In this document: positions 1 through 12,858 of the stretch, one piece after another
Layout: the number at the start of each line of letters is the position of its first letter
Position numbering within the stretch: the first letter of the stretch is position 1
Assembly (NCBI GenBank): GCA_023014335.1
Contig: JAECYW010000012.1
Location: 186,001 to 250,000, forward strand
Length of the DNA: 64,000 nucleotides
Direction: 5' to 3'
Source of the DNA: Galerina marginata
Lineage: Eukaryota; Basidiomycota; Agaricomycetes; Agaricales; Galerinaceae
Position numbers and translations under genes: made by a program
Notes under the pieces: model-generated
What the model was told of the DNA's origin: nothing
Database searches by the model: none
Seen by the model: only the letters and a program-made list of their open reading frames with translations

Positions 1-3000
1 GCGGGTGTTGGTGCTGGTGGCCGTGCTGGTGTTGATGTTGATGTGGCGCGTAATGCGAGTTGGAGTTGGATGGAGCGCCTGTTTTGGACGACGACGTGCG
101 CCGCTCGCGTCCGCCGACTGTGACGCTGTTCCGGAAGCGCGTGACGAAGCTCGGCGTGCTCGTCCCCGCACTCGCGTTATTGTTGGCAGGCGTCGACGGC
201 ATCTGGAACGACTCCGTCGCCGACCTCTGCGGATGACCCTGACCCTGCCCACCCCCAAACAAAGGCGACGGCGCAGGCCGACCAACCGCCGACGTCGGCG
301 TCGTCACCACCACCTGCACAGGCGGAGCAGGCGCAATCAGCGTCTGCCCCTGGCCCTTCTCCTTCTCCTCCATGCTCGGGTGCGTCTGGTTAACAGTGCT
401 GCTCGACGCAGAGTATCCTCTCCTATACTGGCCCTTCCCCCCTCCGCCAGTCATAGTCTGCGTGGGCGTCGTCTCCCTCTCCCTATCCTTCTCCCGCTCC
501 CGACCCACATCCTCCTCAACACCAAACCCAACGCTCTCCCGCCCCTTACTCTTCGTCCTAAACCACTGCATCACCTTCTTCGCCTTGCTCGTCGACGCCT
601 GCATGCCCACGCCCACGCCCACGCCAACGCCCGGCTGCCCCTGCCCGCCTCCTCCTTGGTGTGCATCCACCCCACCAAATTCAGCAGAGGGCGAGAACGT
701 CCCCGTCGTCGTAGCAGCCGAGGTCGGGGTAGCGTCTACACCAGGACCAGGCTGAGGGACAGCCAGAGTCGACCGCGGAAGAGGCAGAGGCGGCGGTACG
801 AGTCCCGCGCTCTTCGCCTTGCCCGTGGTGCCCGTACCCCCATTGGCGTTGGCGTTGATAGTAGTCCCAAGCGCATTCGCAATCGGCGTCTCCACCTGCT
901 GCTGCTGCGGCGGACCACCCGTCACAGGCGTCTTCCCCCTCTCCTTCTCCTTCTCCTTATCCTTCCGACTCCGCATAGACCGACTAAACGGCTCGACCAT
1001 AACAGTAAGCGTGTTCCGCCTGCTCGTGCTCGACCTCGACTCTTTCTTGCTCGGCTCTTTGTCCCTTCCCTCCTTGTCCTTCATCCCATCCCTATCCCCC
1101 TCCCCCTCCCCATCAACAGACGCACTCTCACTCCTCCGACTATGTCCCGCCCCAAGCAAAACACTCGTCGCGCTCCCCTCCGCACTAGGCACAGGCGTCC
1201 TATCCGCCCCCGTCCCCGTCCCCACACTCCCACTCGCATTCGCATGCGTCGTAGCAGTCGTGCTCCCAGACCCCCCAAGCCCACCAAAGATCTTCCCAAG
1301 CCCGATCCTGTCAATGCTCGACTTCCCCTTCTTATGCCCTGACCCCTGCCCTTGCCCCGACCCCGTGCCGGAAGGAGAAGGAGAAGGCTTGAACGAAGAC
1401 GAAGACGCCGAGTTCTGGCTTCCTGTTGTCGAGGTATCTTTTTCCCTCTCTTTATCTTTATGCTGTCTTTCCGCAGGAGATTCAACCCCGTTAACCCCAT
1501 TCTTAGGCGGCGTCATCGGCGCTGAAGTCGGCGTCGGGGGCATAACACCATTCACACTCGCACTCCCAGTCGTAGTGGTCGGCATCGGAACGCCAGGAGG
1601 CGCAGGCACAGCGAGCGGACGATACGCAGATGGTGCCGGCTGAGCTTGTCCTTGCGCCTGAGCTTGAGAAGGACCAGGAGGACCAGGAGGAGCAGGTGGC
1701 GGCGTCGGGAGAGGCTTCACACTCTTCTCTCTCTCCTTATCCTTAGGCGGGGTCCGTTCATGTTCCCTATCCCTATCCTGTGGTTGTTGTGGTGGTTGCG
1801 CACCAGACCGACTCTGACCCTGACTCTGACTCCCACTCCGCTTCCTCCCCTTGGGTTCATCGTACTCCACTTGTATCGTATGCCTGAACCCTCCCCCACC
1901 TCCCCCTCCCGAACCTCCGCCTCCGCCTGAGTTGGTGGATTTGTGTGTTTTTCCTGTAGCGTTCGCCGATGTAGGACCTGAAGCTGTGGCAGAGGAAGGA
2001 GGGGGCACGGGGGATAACCCGCCGTTCGTAGTGGCACCAGCAGAGGCAGAGGCAGACCCAGAGCCAGCAAAAGCGAACGGATCATCCTCGCTCAACCCCA
2101 ACGCAGCAGGACTCCCGTACTGCTTCGCCTTTGATCCTCCACCATTGACCTGCTGAGTAGGCGTATTCGGCCCAGACCCAGTCGCCACCCCAGTCGGCCC
2201 CCCAGGGGTCATCAAAGACTGATCTACAGACGAATCATACAAATACTCAGGCTGCGTCGACCTGCTCCGCGGGGTCGGCGCGCCACCCCCAGCTGCGTGG
2301 CCTGCGTATCCTGGGATGTGCGATTGGGTGCGGGATGGGGAGGGTGCTATGATGGTGTTGGTGGTTGAGACTACACTGCCAGTTTGCGATTGAGCTTGGG
2401 CTTGACCGGGGAATTGGCCTTGTCCTTGAGATTGGGATTGGATATGAGCTTGGGACTGCGATTGGGAATGGAATTGGAACTGACCTTGACCCGAGCTCGC
2501 ACCCATCATCTGCTTCTGATACGCGACCCTTTTCAGCCGATGCTGCTCCATCGCGGCGCGTTCGAGCTCGTCCACCGTCTTCCCAAACGCAGTAGGCTGG
2601 CCGTCCTTCCCCCCTCCACCACCACCTCCGCCAGCGCCCGCATACCCCGCCAACCAGGGATGCCGCATCACCCCCTCCAAACTCGTCCGCCTCGTCGGGT
2701 CAGGAACCAACATCATCCCCAACAAATCCCGCGCCTCCTGGCTGATATACTCGGGAAAGCTCAGCGGCGTGCTCACGATATACTTGTACAGCAGATTGAT
2801 GTTATCCCCGTCCGGATTGGCGGGGTCGTCGTCGAAGGGGAGGTACCCCGCGAGCATCGCGTACAGGATGACGCCGCACGACCAGATGTCGACTGCTGAG
2901 CCGACGTAGAGGCCTTCGCTTATGACGAGCTCGGGGGCGGCGTAGCATGGGCTTCCGCATGATGTTTGCATCAGGTCGTCCGTTTTATGTTCGAACCGAT

Positions 3001-3953
3001 TGGCGAACCCGAAATCTGTGATGATCACATTCCGATGCTTGTCCAACAGCAGGTTCTCGAGTTTGAGGTCGCGGTGCACGATTTTCTTTTGGTGGATGTA
3101 CCATACCCCCGATATGAGCTGCGAGAAGAGCTTGGCGGCGTCTTTTTCGCGGAGGTATCGGTGGGCGAGGATGTGGTCGAAGAGTTCGCCGCCGGATGCG
3201 TATTCGAGGATTATACCGATGTATTTGTCGGTTTCGATGACGTCGTAGAGGCGCACTATGTTTGGGTGTTTGAGGGTCTGGAGGGGGTGTTAGTGTAGGT
3301 ACGATAATAGAAAAAAAAAGAGAAAGAAAAAAACGCACCTTGAGCACCTCAATCTCCCGCTCAACCTTACTCATCCGCACACTCGAATCCACATTCCCCC
3401 TCCTAATAAGCTTAACCGCCACCTCCTCCCCCCACTGACTATGCAAGCCTAACTTGACCTTCCCAAACTCGCCCTCTCCCAGTGTCTGCAGGAGGAGGTA
3501 GGGCCCGAACTTGGGGATGGTGCGCCGGGGATGGGCGGCGGCGTAGGCTACCGCTGCGGAGTGCGCGTACACGTCGGCGAGCGGGGGTTGGCCGGATGAG
3601 CCGCTGTTGCCTGCTGCGCCGGAGGTGGGGTTGGAGTCTGTGCGCTGGTGGTGGGACGCCGAGGAGGGGGGTTGTTGATGGGATTGGTGTTGGTGTTGGT
3701 GTTGGTGTTGGCCTGGGTAGTGCTGTTGTTGCAGCTGTTGTTGCTGATAATGTTGCTGTTGTTGTTGTTGGGTGGGGGATACGACGGTGTGGGACGCGCG
3801 TTGGCGGCGGGATGCAGATGATGCTGCGGGCGGTGCAGCAGCAGCAGCAGCAGGGGCAGGGGCAGCAGAGCCGTTGTGCATTGGAGCAGCGACGGATGTG
3901 GGACGGTGATGGGGGTTGGTGGGGATCTGCAGACTCGTGCTGGCACTAGCCAT
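1..3953 (-). CDS. Kin4/Frk1-type Ser/Thr protein kinase (copy A, C-terminus beyond window)
   Basis: Exon 1 is 3953-3339 and exon 2 runs from 3277 to the left edge without a stop; the 61-bp intron is GTGCGT...CAG. The protein has an Ala/Gln/His-rich N-terminus of about 160 residues, then a kinase domain with glycine loop GEGEFGKV, catalytic Lys in [23 protein letters not shown] and [12 protein letters not shown]. Spacing and wording ([18 protein letters not shown]) resemble yeast Kin4/Frk1, which act in mitotic-exit and spindle-position control. The remaining ~800+ residues are Ser/Pro/Gly/Gln-rich with basic islands ([11 protein letters not shown]). The ATG at 3953 is preferred because the MASAS start is conserved in copy B while the codons upstream are not. 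Long plus-strand frames over this region are antisense shadows. The family is well supported; the role in this fungus is inferred. Confidence 0.9.
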
Positions 3954-4670
3954 TGGGAGGGGAAGAGAAAACAAAGACCGTGGGAACGCTTGGACGTCTC
4001 CCACTCTCCCCGTTCGTTTTTCGTTTCAGGGGCAACCGCGATACAATCCCGACAGCGACAACCGACTCTCAGTGTCACTCAAAGCCAGTCAGTGAGCAAT
4101 GTCAGTTTCTATCGATATCCTGGCAGTGGCAGCACATTATTGAGACTGCACTGCATGCACACTCATCAAGCATCAATCAAATGTATGCGTCAGTCACTGT
4201 AATACCTCCTACTTTACTAATCCCCAATCCCAACACTATCAGACTCGGACCGCAGTATTCACTGACAGATACACATGCATTCTCCAACACCCCCATCCCA
4301 GCGCTGAAAATAGCCGCCAGCCCCAGTCGGTTCTCCGTCCTGACTCGGACACTCCGGGGTCGTGCACTCGCCCCAGCCTCAGCCTGCAGCCTGCAGGCAA
4401 AGAAGCGCCTCAATTTACTTACCTCGTTCTAGGTCTAGCCATAGACCCTGCTTACTCGTTTATACGAAACGAAACATGACAATCACTTTCGGCTTCAACG
4501 CACAATTCAGCAAAGACCCACAGGTCAAGTTTATTCCTCGGTATGTAGTACTCAATTCATGAAACTCACGTCCTTACCCTTACGCAGTATTTATTACTCC
4601 AGCCTCGAGGCGTCTCCATGGATATCGGCGTCGATGTCCGCGTCGATGTCGATGTCGACCCGATTGAAAC
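2353..4670 (+). repeat. Segmental duplication, copy A (kinase catalytic region plus upstream DNA)
   Basis: This stretch matches 13193-15565 in the same orientation with scattered substitutions and short indels. It covers the kinase catalytic exon, the intron, exon 1, and about 700 bp upstream, including the hexamer-rich GTCGAT segment near 4620-4665. Boundaries were set by eye where the alignment dissolves and are good to about 20 bp. Confidence 0.85.
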
Positions 4671-4699
4671 AAATTCAACTCACGCTGGAACCGATTCGT

Positions 4700-6680
4700 A
4701 GGTCTCTACGCGCATAGGTAAGTAACAGATCCGTTCGTTAGTATTAAATGCTTACTTACCTCTTTTCTAGCACTCTTATACTAGTGCAGCTCCGTGCCTG
4801 CCATCTCCTCGTCTCTTCGTCAAGCGGTAGCAAGCCCTGTCTGAATATCAGCCGAAAATCGCGAGAACGCGTCCAAACATCTCCGAACTCACCAGGTGCC
4901 GCCATCGTCAACGCCAAATCCACCCACGCACCCACCAAGCCCTCCTCTTTTCGTAATTCGCGACAACGAAACGTATCGCACCCGAATTCACCTCCGGACC
5001 TGCTACCGTCGGTTTCAACGTTGAAACCGCCCATCCACCATGCCATCCTCCTCCATCTACCCGTCCACGACTGAGGAGAAGCCGCCCTCGCCGTTTCGCA
5101 GCTCCAAGAGACGAAGACGACCCGCCCTCGAGGAGGAAGGCTGCTCGGGAAACCGTTAGAGACGTGGCGGGGCTCGAGGTGCAAACGGCACCAAAAACCG
5201 TCTCTCGAAACACAGACAGCGGTCTCGACTATTTCCAGTCGTCGCCGCTGTCGTTTCCACCGCCATCGTCCCCATCATCTCCTTCCACAGCTCAAGGGGA
5301 AGCGAGGGAAATAAGACCTAGCACACGAGAGGAACCGTTAGAAACGCAGCGGGGCTCGAGCTGCAAAGGCGAACGTACCAGCGACTCGAGGAGTTCAAGC
5401 AGCAGCTGCCCCTCGTGCAGCCGCTCGTTTGGCGAATTCGGAACACCAGACGAAGGAAATGGATCAGGGAGGCGTTGTGGGCACGAAGAAGGCTTCGAAG
5501 ACTTACCGACCTGTCCCGGTGCACCCCGCCTCTCTTCTCCGTTCTCCTTCCATCACCCTTGCCCCTCGGTCCCATTCGCCCTCGTCCATTCGCCATCGTT
5601 CGACCGCTCGTGATGCCCAGAGCATCACGGACAACGAGCTCGCGCTGTTCGATCCACCCAACGAACAGCCGCGGGAAGCAAGTACCAGCACCAGCACCAG
5701 CACCAGCAATCCAAGCACGGCCGACCAGGACTCGCCCATGGATTACTCGCACCTCGAGTACTGGTGCCCTCTCGACGAACTCGCAGACCTGGGTAGAGGA
5801 GAGAAGGCAGGCATGAGCAGGCAATGCAAACATCGAGAAGGAAGGAACGGGGGAACTCACCACCCGAATACGAACCCCGCCCCTGGTGTAGCCCTCCCTC
5901 CAGTCGATCGCCATGGCCCTCTTTCTCTCCGTCCGTCCCATTCGCCGTCGTTCGACTGCTCGTGATGCCCCAGACCCAGAACGCCACGGACAACGAGCCT
6001 GCGCTGGTCCAACAAACAGCCGCGGGAAGCAAATCGGCGAGCACCAGCACCAGCACCAGCACCCCAGGCCGACGAGGATTTCGCCCCATGGATTACTCGC
6101 ACCCCGAGTGCTGGTGTCAGCTCGCGACGGCTACGACGGCTACGACGGACGGGTGTTAGTGATTTGGGCGGGTGCTGCAGAGGAAAGTGGGAAGCATACC
6201 GAGGTCGTTGACCGTCAGAGCGACTGACGGACAGCGGTCTCGACTATTTCCAGTCGTCGCCGCTGCCGTCGTCATCGTGGTGGGGAGCCCAGGAGGAGAG
6301 CGAGTATCTGAGGCGAGGATGTCAACGACGCCGCGGGAAGATACGACGGAAGGGGAATACGCACTGGACGTGGATGGGGGGCCTAGATACCGAGAACGAA
6401 AGGCTGCGAATGCGAATGGCAAGAACGTTGGCAACGTCGCGAGATGCTAGCAAGGCGAAGAAATACGTACCCTGGACTCCCGCGGCCCATTCGACGCCGC
6501 CTCTGGAACGACTCCAAAGCCGGCAGCGCCCACTGCTGCAAGCTCATAGGTAAGTTTCGGTTCATATATTCGATCCTCGTACTTACCTTTGGTCTCTTCT
6601 GTAGGTTGGCCTTCTTACGACGAACACGTCATCAGCACGAGAGCAAGAAAGATGAGCAGATAATGGAATACCTTATCTGA
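4700..6680 (+). CDS. Unresolved low-complexity locus with duplicated exon-like blocks
   Basis: I do not recognise the product. The best-supported part is the 3' end. A frame opening after an acceptor-like ACAG at about 6234 runs to 6549, where CATAG is followed by GTAAGT; it continues at 6605 after CTGTAG and ends at TGA 6678-6680. An ATG in good context (CCACCATGCC) lies at 5040 and opens a 39-codon Ser/Arg-rich frame. Two blocks recur. One starts CGGTCTCGACTATTTCCAG (5220 and 6235, each after ACAG). The other encodes TDNE..AL, a Ser-Thr run, then PMDYSH.E.WC.L (about 5610-5785 and 5965-6125). The same reading frame is kept in both copies of each block, which suggests real coding. I could not assemble a full gene. 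Confidence 0.35.
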
Positions 6681-6899
6681 GAGCTCGATGCCCGCCCCCG
6701 TCTTCGTTTTCGGGCGAGATGATAGAACTGAGAAAGGAGGAAGGGGATCAGGGTTGCTGCGAGGTACGTTGAGTTCGTTAAAACGTACCTGATTGTTGGT
6801 TGATGTGGTCTTGTTCGTTATAGGTCCGCGTCGACTCTGCAAGGAGGTCAGCAAGCACCAAACAAAGCGAAACGACGAAGATTTACCTGGATATGTCAG

Positions 6900-7150
6900 C
6901 GACGACGTCAGCGCGGGGCGAGCATGCGGTGGATAGGCAGAACGTATCCGATCGCGGGTGTGGGCATCGCCGCCGTCGAGCTTGAGGTGGTTGGGCTGGA
7001 TGGAAGGGGACGACGAGAAGAGAAGAGGAGGAGAGGAGGAAAGAGGAGAGAAGTGAGGAGAGGAGCGGAGAGGAGAGGAGAGGAGGAGATGGAAGAGGTG
7101 ATGGGGAATAACCTCGAATCCGTGTAAGCCTATATACCTTTTTTCACCTC
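6900..7150 (+). repeat. Purine-rich GAGGA tract
   Basis: Roughly 7011-7092 is almost pure A/G on the plus strand with irregular GGAGA/GAGGA repeats. It opens a purine-only reading frame that I do not consider a gene. It could be a polypyrimidine promoter element for a minus-strand transcript, but no convincing gene starts here. Confidence 0.5.
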
Positions 7151-9766
7151 CCTGTATTCGGTATAGCTAGCACGCAATCAACGAACCACGGCTAGTGGGA
7201 TATTCGATAACGGGAATTGTTGACAAGTCGGAGTGGACCCTGGACCTACAATTCCGTGACCCGAACGGGATCGTATGGCGAATCGGGGCGACGACATATC
7301 TTCCGCTGCTTCGTTTCTGAGTTTCAGGTGTGCCAAGTATGTTCTTCATCGTGTTTTGCGTGATAATCTGATACTTTAATCTGTGCTTAGGGCTTTATGT
7401 AAATGAATATATTATATTTGTTTCTGTACTACAGTTAATAGATGGAAAATTAAGAAGGTAGCTTGAAAGGTAAGTCCTACCATCAAATTCCCCCTCCTTC
7501 GAATTCCAAACCAACAAGCAGATGAATATTACCTTCGGGAAATAAACTAGACGACCCATCTCGTTAGATCCCAAGGCGTTCAAAGAGCGGCTGGAAGTGA
7601 GAAGATCGCAAAACGCGCTGAATTGCGAAATAGAGCCCAAGTACGCACCTTCGAAAAGATTTCCTTGGACATTCGTTAGCTCTGCTTCTCATGCTAGCAC
7701 GTAGCGAATAGTAAAATGAACCGAATAGCCTAAACGCGCCATTTTTTTGGCAGAAGAAAACGGAAAGGGAGACGGAGGAGATGCAAGGCTCGGGGATATC
7801 TTGATCTCGGAACTCCTACCTTACCTTCGTCTCCGCCGCGGTCTCTCGCCTCTCATTAATTAAATTTCTGTACGTACTCTATTCTGCCGGCTACATGATC
7901 TAACTTATTTGTATTCCTAGCACCCTTGAATAAAATTTACGAAACATGCATAAGGCGGCGTGAGTCGGCGCCTAAACACGAAAGAATCCCTCATACAGGC
8001 TTCTCGAGTTGTTTACGCCCGGCTTGTTTCGGTAACTCCACAGAACCCTGACCTAGCGTAAACCGAACAAGTTATAGTGCTAATCAATGCATGCAAAGAA
8101 AATGGTTTCGAAATCTGAAGTCAAGGAGGGAGGGATGGAAGACGAGGAAATTTGATCGGACGGCGGCGCCTTCGCGTCTACAAATCCTTTCATTTGCTGT
8201 TTCGAGTAAACACCTATCCATTAATCTACTTTTAGTTCTTCTTGTCTATCACAATGGGTTTAAAGCTCGGTGGCAGTCGTATTTTGTGCGAAATAAGCGC
8301 CCACCGCTTACCACGCGCTCCGTCTTTTGGTCCATTTATTATCTGCCCGTTTGTCTGCACAGCCTTAAAGACTAACACTCAGTATACTGATTTTAATAGT
8401 AATATTCTTCATGGTACTATTGGGTCAGTATTACAAAAATGCAGCTCAAAGACATGTTCAAAACTCTGAATGCCGCCGCGGTTGTCTTTTCTCGCCTCGA
8501 ATTTGATCATTATTCGTTGACAAGGCCCTTGGCGTAATCGGAGCCGAATATTCGAATCCTACCATGACACGTAAGTGTTTTTATTTTTACGGGGAACTGG
8601 GGACGGAGGAGAAGGTTCAATGACTGAACGGGCAGTATTTGATACCGCCGCCGGCTTGCAATCTCAGCGCTCTCTCAGCCAATTCCAATAGCTCTGAGCT
8701 TATTAGTTCATAGCATACTCTATCTATTACTTGCATATCAATTTAACCTATTTATTGAAGAGAGAACTGACGAAAGACTCGTACATTTGATGCGATCTTC
8801 TAAACTGCAAAATAAGCGCCCATTGTCATTGCCTTCCATTCAACCGTCCAACCCAATCAATGTGAATCAAATTAACAGTTGATAGACTATATCTGAAACC
8901 AAATGTAAAAGTTCAAGTACCTAAAAACAAAATAAATCAATGGGTCAGACTTTCCAACTGAAATGAAGAAGCAGGGACGGAGGAAGGGTAATATAACAGC
9001 TCATTGGAGGTGCTGTGCGTGGTACTCGGACCGTGATCTGTCCTCGCACATGTGATAGCAACACTAGAGCTAGGCAAAACTCCGAACTAGTGGGAATAAA
9101 GAACCAAAAATTAAGAAGCAAAGAGGAAGTTAACGGGCAGAAGCGAGGAAGGAGGAAGGGGTAGTCCAACAGCTCACTCAAGGAACTGTGCATCGTCCTA
9201 GGGTCATGGTGTTGTCGCATCAAAATTGTGACACCATAAATGGACTTTACGTCATGCATGGCGGTGCAATTGCACTACATAGCCGCCCAGAACTAATGGT
9301 AAACTTAAAAATAAAGAAGCGAAGAAGAAACTAACGGTCCACCGTCTTGAAATAAACAAGATGCGGGGACGGAGGAGAGGATGATCACCCGATCTTCCCA
9401 TCCGAGTTCTATCTTAAAGTTGTACGTTACAGAATCAAGATTGAGCTGTCGTTAGTATTACCACGTAATTTAATTTCTCAATGCCAGCCGATTTAAATAT
9501 CAGGAAGAAGGCGGCAACCCTCGAGCGCTTAATCTTACTGATAAAATTACAAGTTGACGGTGGCTTAACATCCGCTGTTCCTGGACTTACCTTGATTCAA
9601 ATTAAACTTACGGAGTCAGTGATTCTGATCAGCGGCGCTAATTACATGCAACTATCATACGGAATCTGGAGTAGAAAATTAGTTATAACTTACGGACACA
9701 TAGCCAGAACTTATTAATACCTTGAAATTCAACATTGCGGTCTTGTCTGTTTGCGCGAATAGGAAA

Positions 9767-9980
9767 ATGGACACCGAACACTCAATATAACTCTGTTCCC
9801 AGCAGCCGGGTAACCAGTAACAAAGTCATATAGGTGGTAGAAGTTGAATGCGACCAAAGACGACTTGGAGGAAATGGACACAGAACACTCAATATAACTC
9901 TGTTCCCAGCAGCCGGGTAACCGGTAACAAAGCTATAAGGGTGGTAGAAGTCGAAGACGAATGGGACCAAATTTCAACTG
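9767..9980 (+). repeat. Two-copy tandem repeat, 107-bp period
   Basis: The sequence from ATGGACACCGAACACTC (9767) through GGTGGTAGAAG recurs starting at 9874, with only a few differences between the copies. Both include a CCCAGCAGCCGGGTAACC core. Confidence 0.85.
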
Positions 9981-10684
9981 TGAATGAAGAATTCCTGTTG
10001 AAATGATAAGTCCAATGTCACGAAAAATCCAAGCTCGAAAACTTACCGCATATGGCTAACCATCACTGATAAGCGCGCGTCTTGGTTGAGATTATACACT
10101 TTTTGCAACTGTTTCCGGAGCTCGAAACCTAAGTTGAAGTCAGCGAGGAAATTAAGAAAGGGAATAACGCGCTCACCATTTGATGTAATGGATTTCCCAA
10201 GGTCGCGTGGTGCAGTGGCTTTCCAAAAGCGGTACAAACGCGCCATCGATTATATCTCAAACCGCGCCTCCATGCCACGGCCACGGCATTGCAATGCTCT
10301 ACAGCAAACAATTTATCAGAGTCAAATATCAGAATAGAAATGCAGTTCCATACCATATTGTGAGTTTCTTTATGTCACTCTCGAGATGGCAAAAAAACGA
10401 CTGGGACTTGCAGGAGGAAATTACACAGCTTGACAAGGTGGGAGGGGAAAACGGGGAAGTAGATGGGGGTTTGAGAGAGAGAGACGGTGATGGATACCAG
10501 ATCTCGATTTTCAGGATGATGTGCGGCAATTGCGCGCGGTCACACCGGCCAAAATTCCGAAGCTTGCTGCTTGACAAGCTTGACACCCTAATTCGGAGTC
10601 AAATAATCTGCCACGAGAAGTACCTTCCCTGCTTATTCCTAGGTTTATGGTTTAATATTCCAAGTAGATCTTAAATACCTGCAA

Positions 10685-11066
10685 TACAAAATTTCCAGTG
10701 TACCTCCTGGTGAGCAAATAATATTTTATCTCACTTTCAATTGTAAATTTTACTCAAATTTACGGCCTGATATTTCTTGAGCATTCCGTTGGACCAGAGG
10801 CTGAAACAAAGGCGCCCTACAGCCTCGGAGCCGGAGAAGATCACTAACGTGGAATCGCAAGGCCAGAATCCTGTCGCGATCGGTGGCATGAATTCTCCGG
10901 GTTTACATGTTGGCAGGACCCTGTAGATTTGGTGAGTAGTCTGTTGTGATTTTATTCTGTTCCTCTTGAGTGGCTGGAAATTCCAGTACCATCTCACTCA
11001 GAAAATATTATTTGGTAGCCATTGGCTAGCAGATAAATTTTTGTGAGGGGGATGGTACTGGAATTG
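10685..11066. repeat. Region with nested inverted repeats, possible MITE remnant
   Basis: AATTCCAGTACCATC (from 10979) is the reverse complement of GATGGTACTGGAATT (ending near 11066). Further out, AAATAATATTTT (10716-10727) pairs with AAAATATTATTT (11002-11013). The pairings overlap imperfectly, so the element boundaries are unclear and no target-site duplication was identified. Confidence 0.4.
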
Positions 11067-11604
11067 TGAGGGAATGTAAGAATTGAGTTGGTCAGGATGT
11101 AAGGAAATAATTCGGACTTGTGTGATACTGAAACTCAGGCTCAGGGTTCAATTAAGTGAAGCGAAGTGATTCATTAATAAGAGACTAAGAGAAACTAAAA
11201 GACTCATAAGAATCAAGCTTCAAAGCGAACAGGCGAGCGACGAGGACTTAGAACTTAGATGACTGTCTTAGCGTGTATTAGCTCCTTGAGATGCTTGGCA
11301 AGAAATCAGTATAAAGGTAGGAACTCACCCACCAAGACAGGGTACCCCCCATGTCGTCGTAATGCTTGCATTATGGCGGCGCGCACCTGATCCCTCCCCT
11401 CATCGCCGTTGTCGACGAGCAAGCTTGATCACGATCTTATCTGTTGTATTTGGTGAGTGATGCGCCAAACATACCCTGACCTTCCTTTTTTGACAGTGAC
11501 CATCATGTTTCCACTACATCGTCGTGAGTACTATTTCTCCTCTCTCTTATGGATTTTATGCTCATATTTTGGTGTACAGGTCTTGTTATAAGGCCGTGAA
11601 GAAT

Positions 11605-12300
11605 CTAATTTGGTCTTTGGAGTTCCGGGAAACACTGTGAGTAGAGGCTACGGATATCCAGTCTTTCAATTTCGGGGCTAACTCATTATTTGAAGCCTTT
11701 GGAGTGGCCAGACATTCGAACTCAATATTTGGAGTTCTGGGAAATGCTGTGAGTACGATAAAGCTATCCAATCTTCTAATTTGAAGTCTAACTATTTATT
11801 TGAGGCCTTTGTGAGCCTCCGAAGCATGTACAATTTGCAACTCGAGATTTGGAGTTCCGGGCAATGCTGTGAGTGTGTTACAGCCATGTACTCTATTCAT
11901 TTAAGGTCTAATTCATTGTTTGAAGCCTTTGCGAGCCTCCGAAGCAGTCAAAGATTCTGACTTGATATTTAGACTTCCGGGAAACGGTGTACAGTGGTAA
12001 GCTATTTTTCTTTACTTTTTGATTAATTCATCTGATGATTATTGCTATGCAGCTTCCGATTCGACTTTCGGCGTTCCGCCAATCGCCTCGTCGTCGTAGA
12101 AGCTTCATGAATGCTGTAGAAATTCTGACTTGATATTTGGGCCTCCGGGAAACGGGTTTATGTTGCGTGTAAGCCTTCATTCTTTGTAGTCTCACATGCT
12201 TACTGACCGCATTCCGACTTGATATTCAGAGTTCCGCCAACCGCCTCACCAATGGAGTTGACTTGAAACCTCAAACTCAATATTTGGAGATTTGGAAGGG
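11605..12300 (+). repeat. Degenerate tandem array, ~112-120 bp units
   Basis: Units centred on TTTGGAGTTCCGGGAAA recur with the GGAGTTC word at 11619, 11731, 11851 and 11971 (periods 112, 120, 120), then more weakly near 12139, 12229 and 12285. The first three units follow it with GCTGTGAGT or ACTGTGAGT, a good 5' splice-site match, and several carry TTTGAAGCCTTTG. The array could be a repeated non-coding exon, a decayed gene or simple tandem duplication. Confidence 0.7.
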
Positions 12301-12858
12301 CAATGGGATGTTCGGAAGTGCTTAGAACGGGGCGATATTTTTTATGAGTGTTCGTTTCTTCAGTACTACGCTAATTTCATCGTTTTCGCGCTTACCCCCT
12401 CCTCGAGTCTGACTCTTTTCCTCCATGACCTCCGACCCCCTGCCCCAATTTAAGCCGTTTATCCGAGTTTCGTATCTCGCTTCCCAGCTCAGACCTTAGG
12501 ATTCGACATGAATTACAATAACCCACCTCAGAAGTCAACAATTTCTCCACCGTCGATTCAGTATTCGTAGATTGGTCGATGTTCTGCCCGCCCTGTGAAG
12601 AATTCACATAGGACGTTGGAATGGTTATTGCGGTATGAATTCCTTACAGTTTCTACGCATTTTTGAGTCTGATATTCGAGCGTAAACAGCCGCGATCATT
12701 ACCTCAACGATAACGCAAATCAAATTGGAAGGGTTAGCGGCGTCAGCGAGTCGGTATCGTGAGAGGACAGGGTGATAAAAGGATGGATGGATGCGAGGCT
12801 AAACCGGTTTATTGATGACTACTACGTACATTGGGACTCGGTGCGTATCTACCCTTTT

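Larger units (their letters stand above)
7150..12770. other. Gene-poor AT-rich region
   Basis: No open frame in this 5.6 kb has recognisable domains, plausible splice-linked extension or biased composition. Diverged direct repeats occur: two related segments at about 8955-9110 and 9145-9320 share GGACGGAGGAAGG, CAACAGCTCA and TTAAGAAGCGAAG-like words, and a similar CAGCTCACT-containing sequence recurs near 16560. More distinct repeats are annotated separately. Old transposon debris is likely, but I see no transposase, RT or LTR. Confidence 0.5.

Noticed and set aside
5..1643. Long plus-strand open frames (up to 445 codons) across 1-1643
   Set aside because: They are antisense to the kinase C-terminal exon. 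That exon has consistent Ser/Pro/Gln-rich composition and continues the kinase frame; the plus-strand frames start at non-ATG codons or are Arg/Pro/Leu artefacts of GC-rich repeats.
3482..3949. Plus-strand frame rich in Gly/Val/Arg
   Set aside because: Shadow of kinase exon 1; the same shadow occurs over copy B.
6924..7127. Arg/Glu-rich 67-codon frame
   Set aside because: Translation of a purine microsatellite; no start context or homologous feature.
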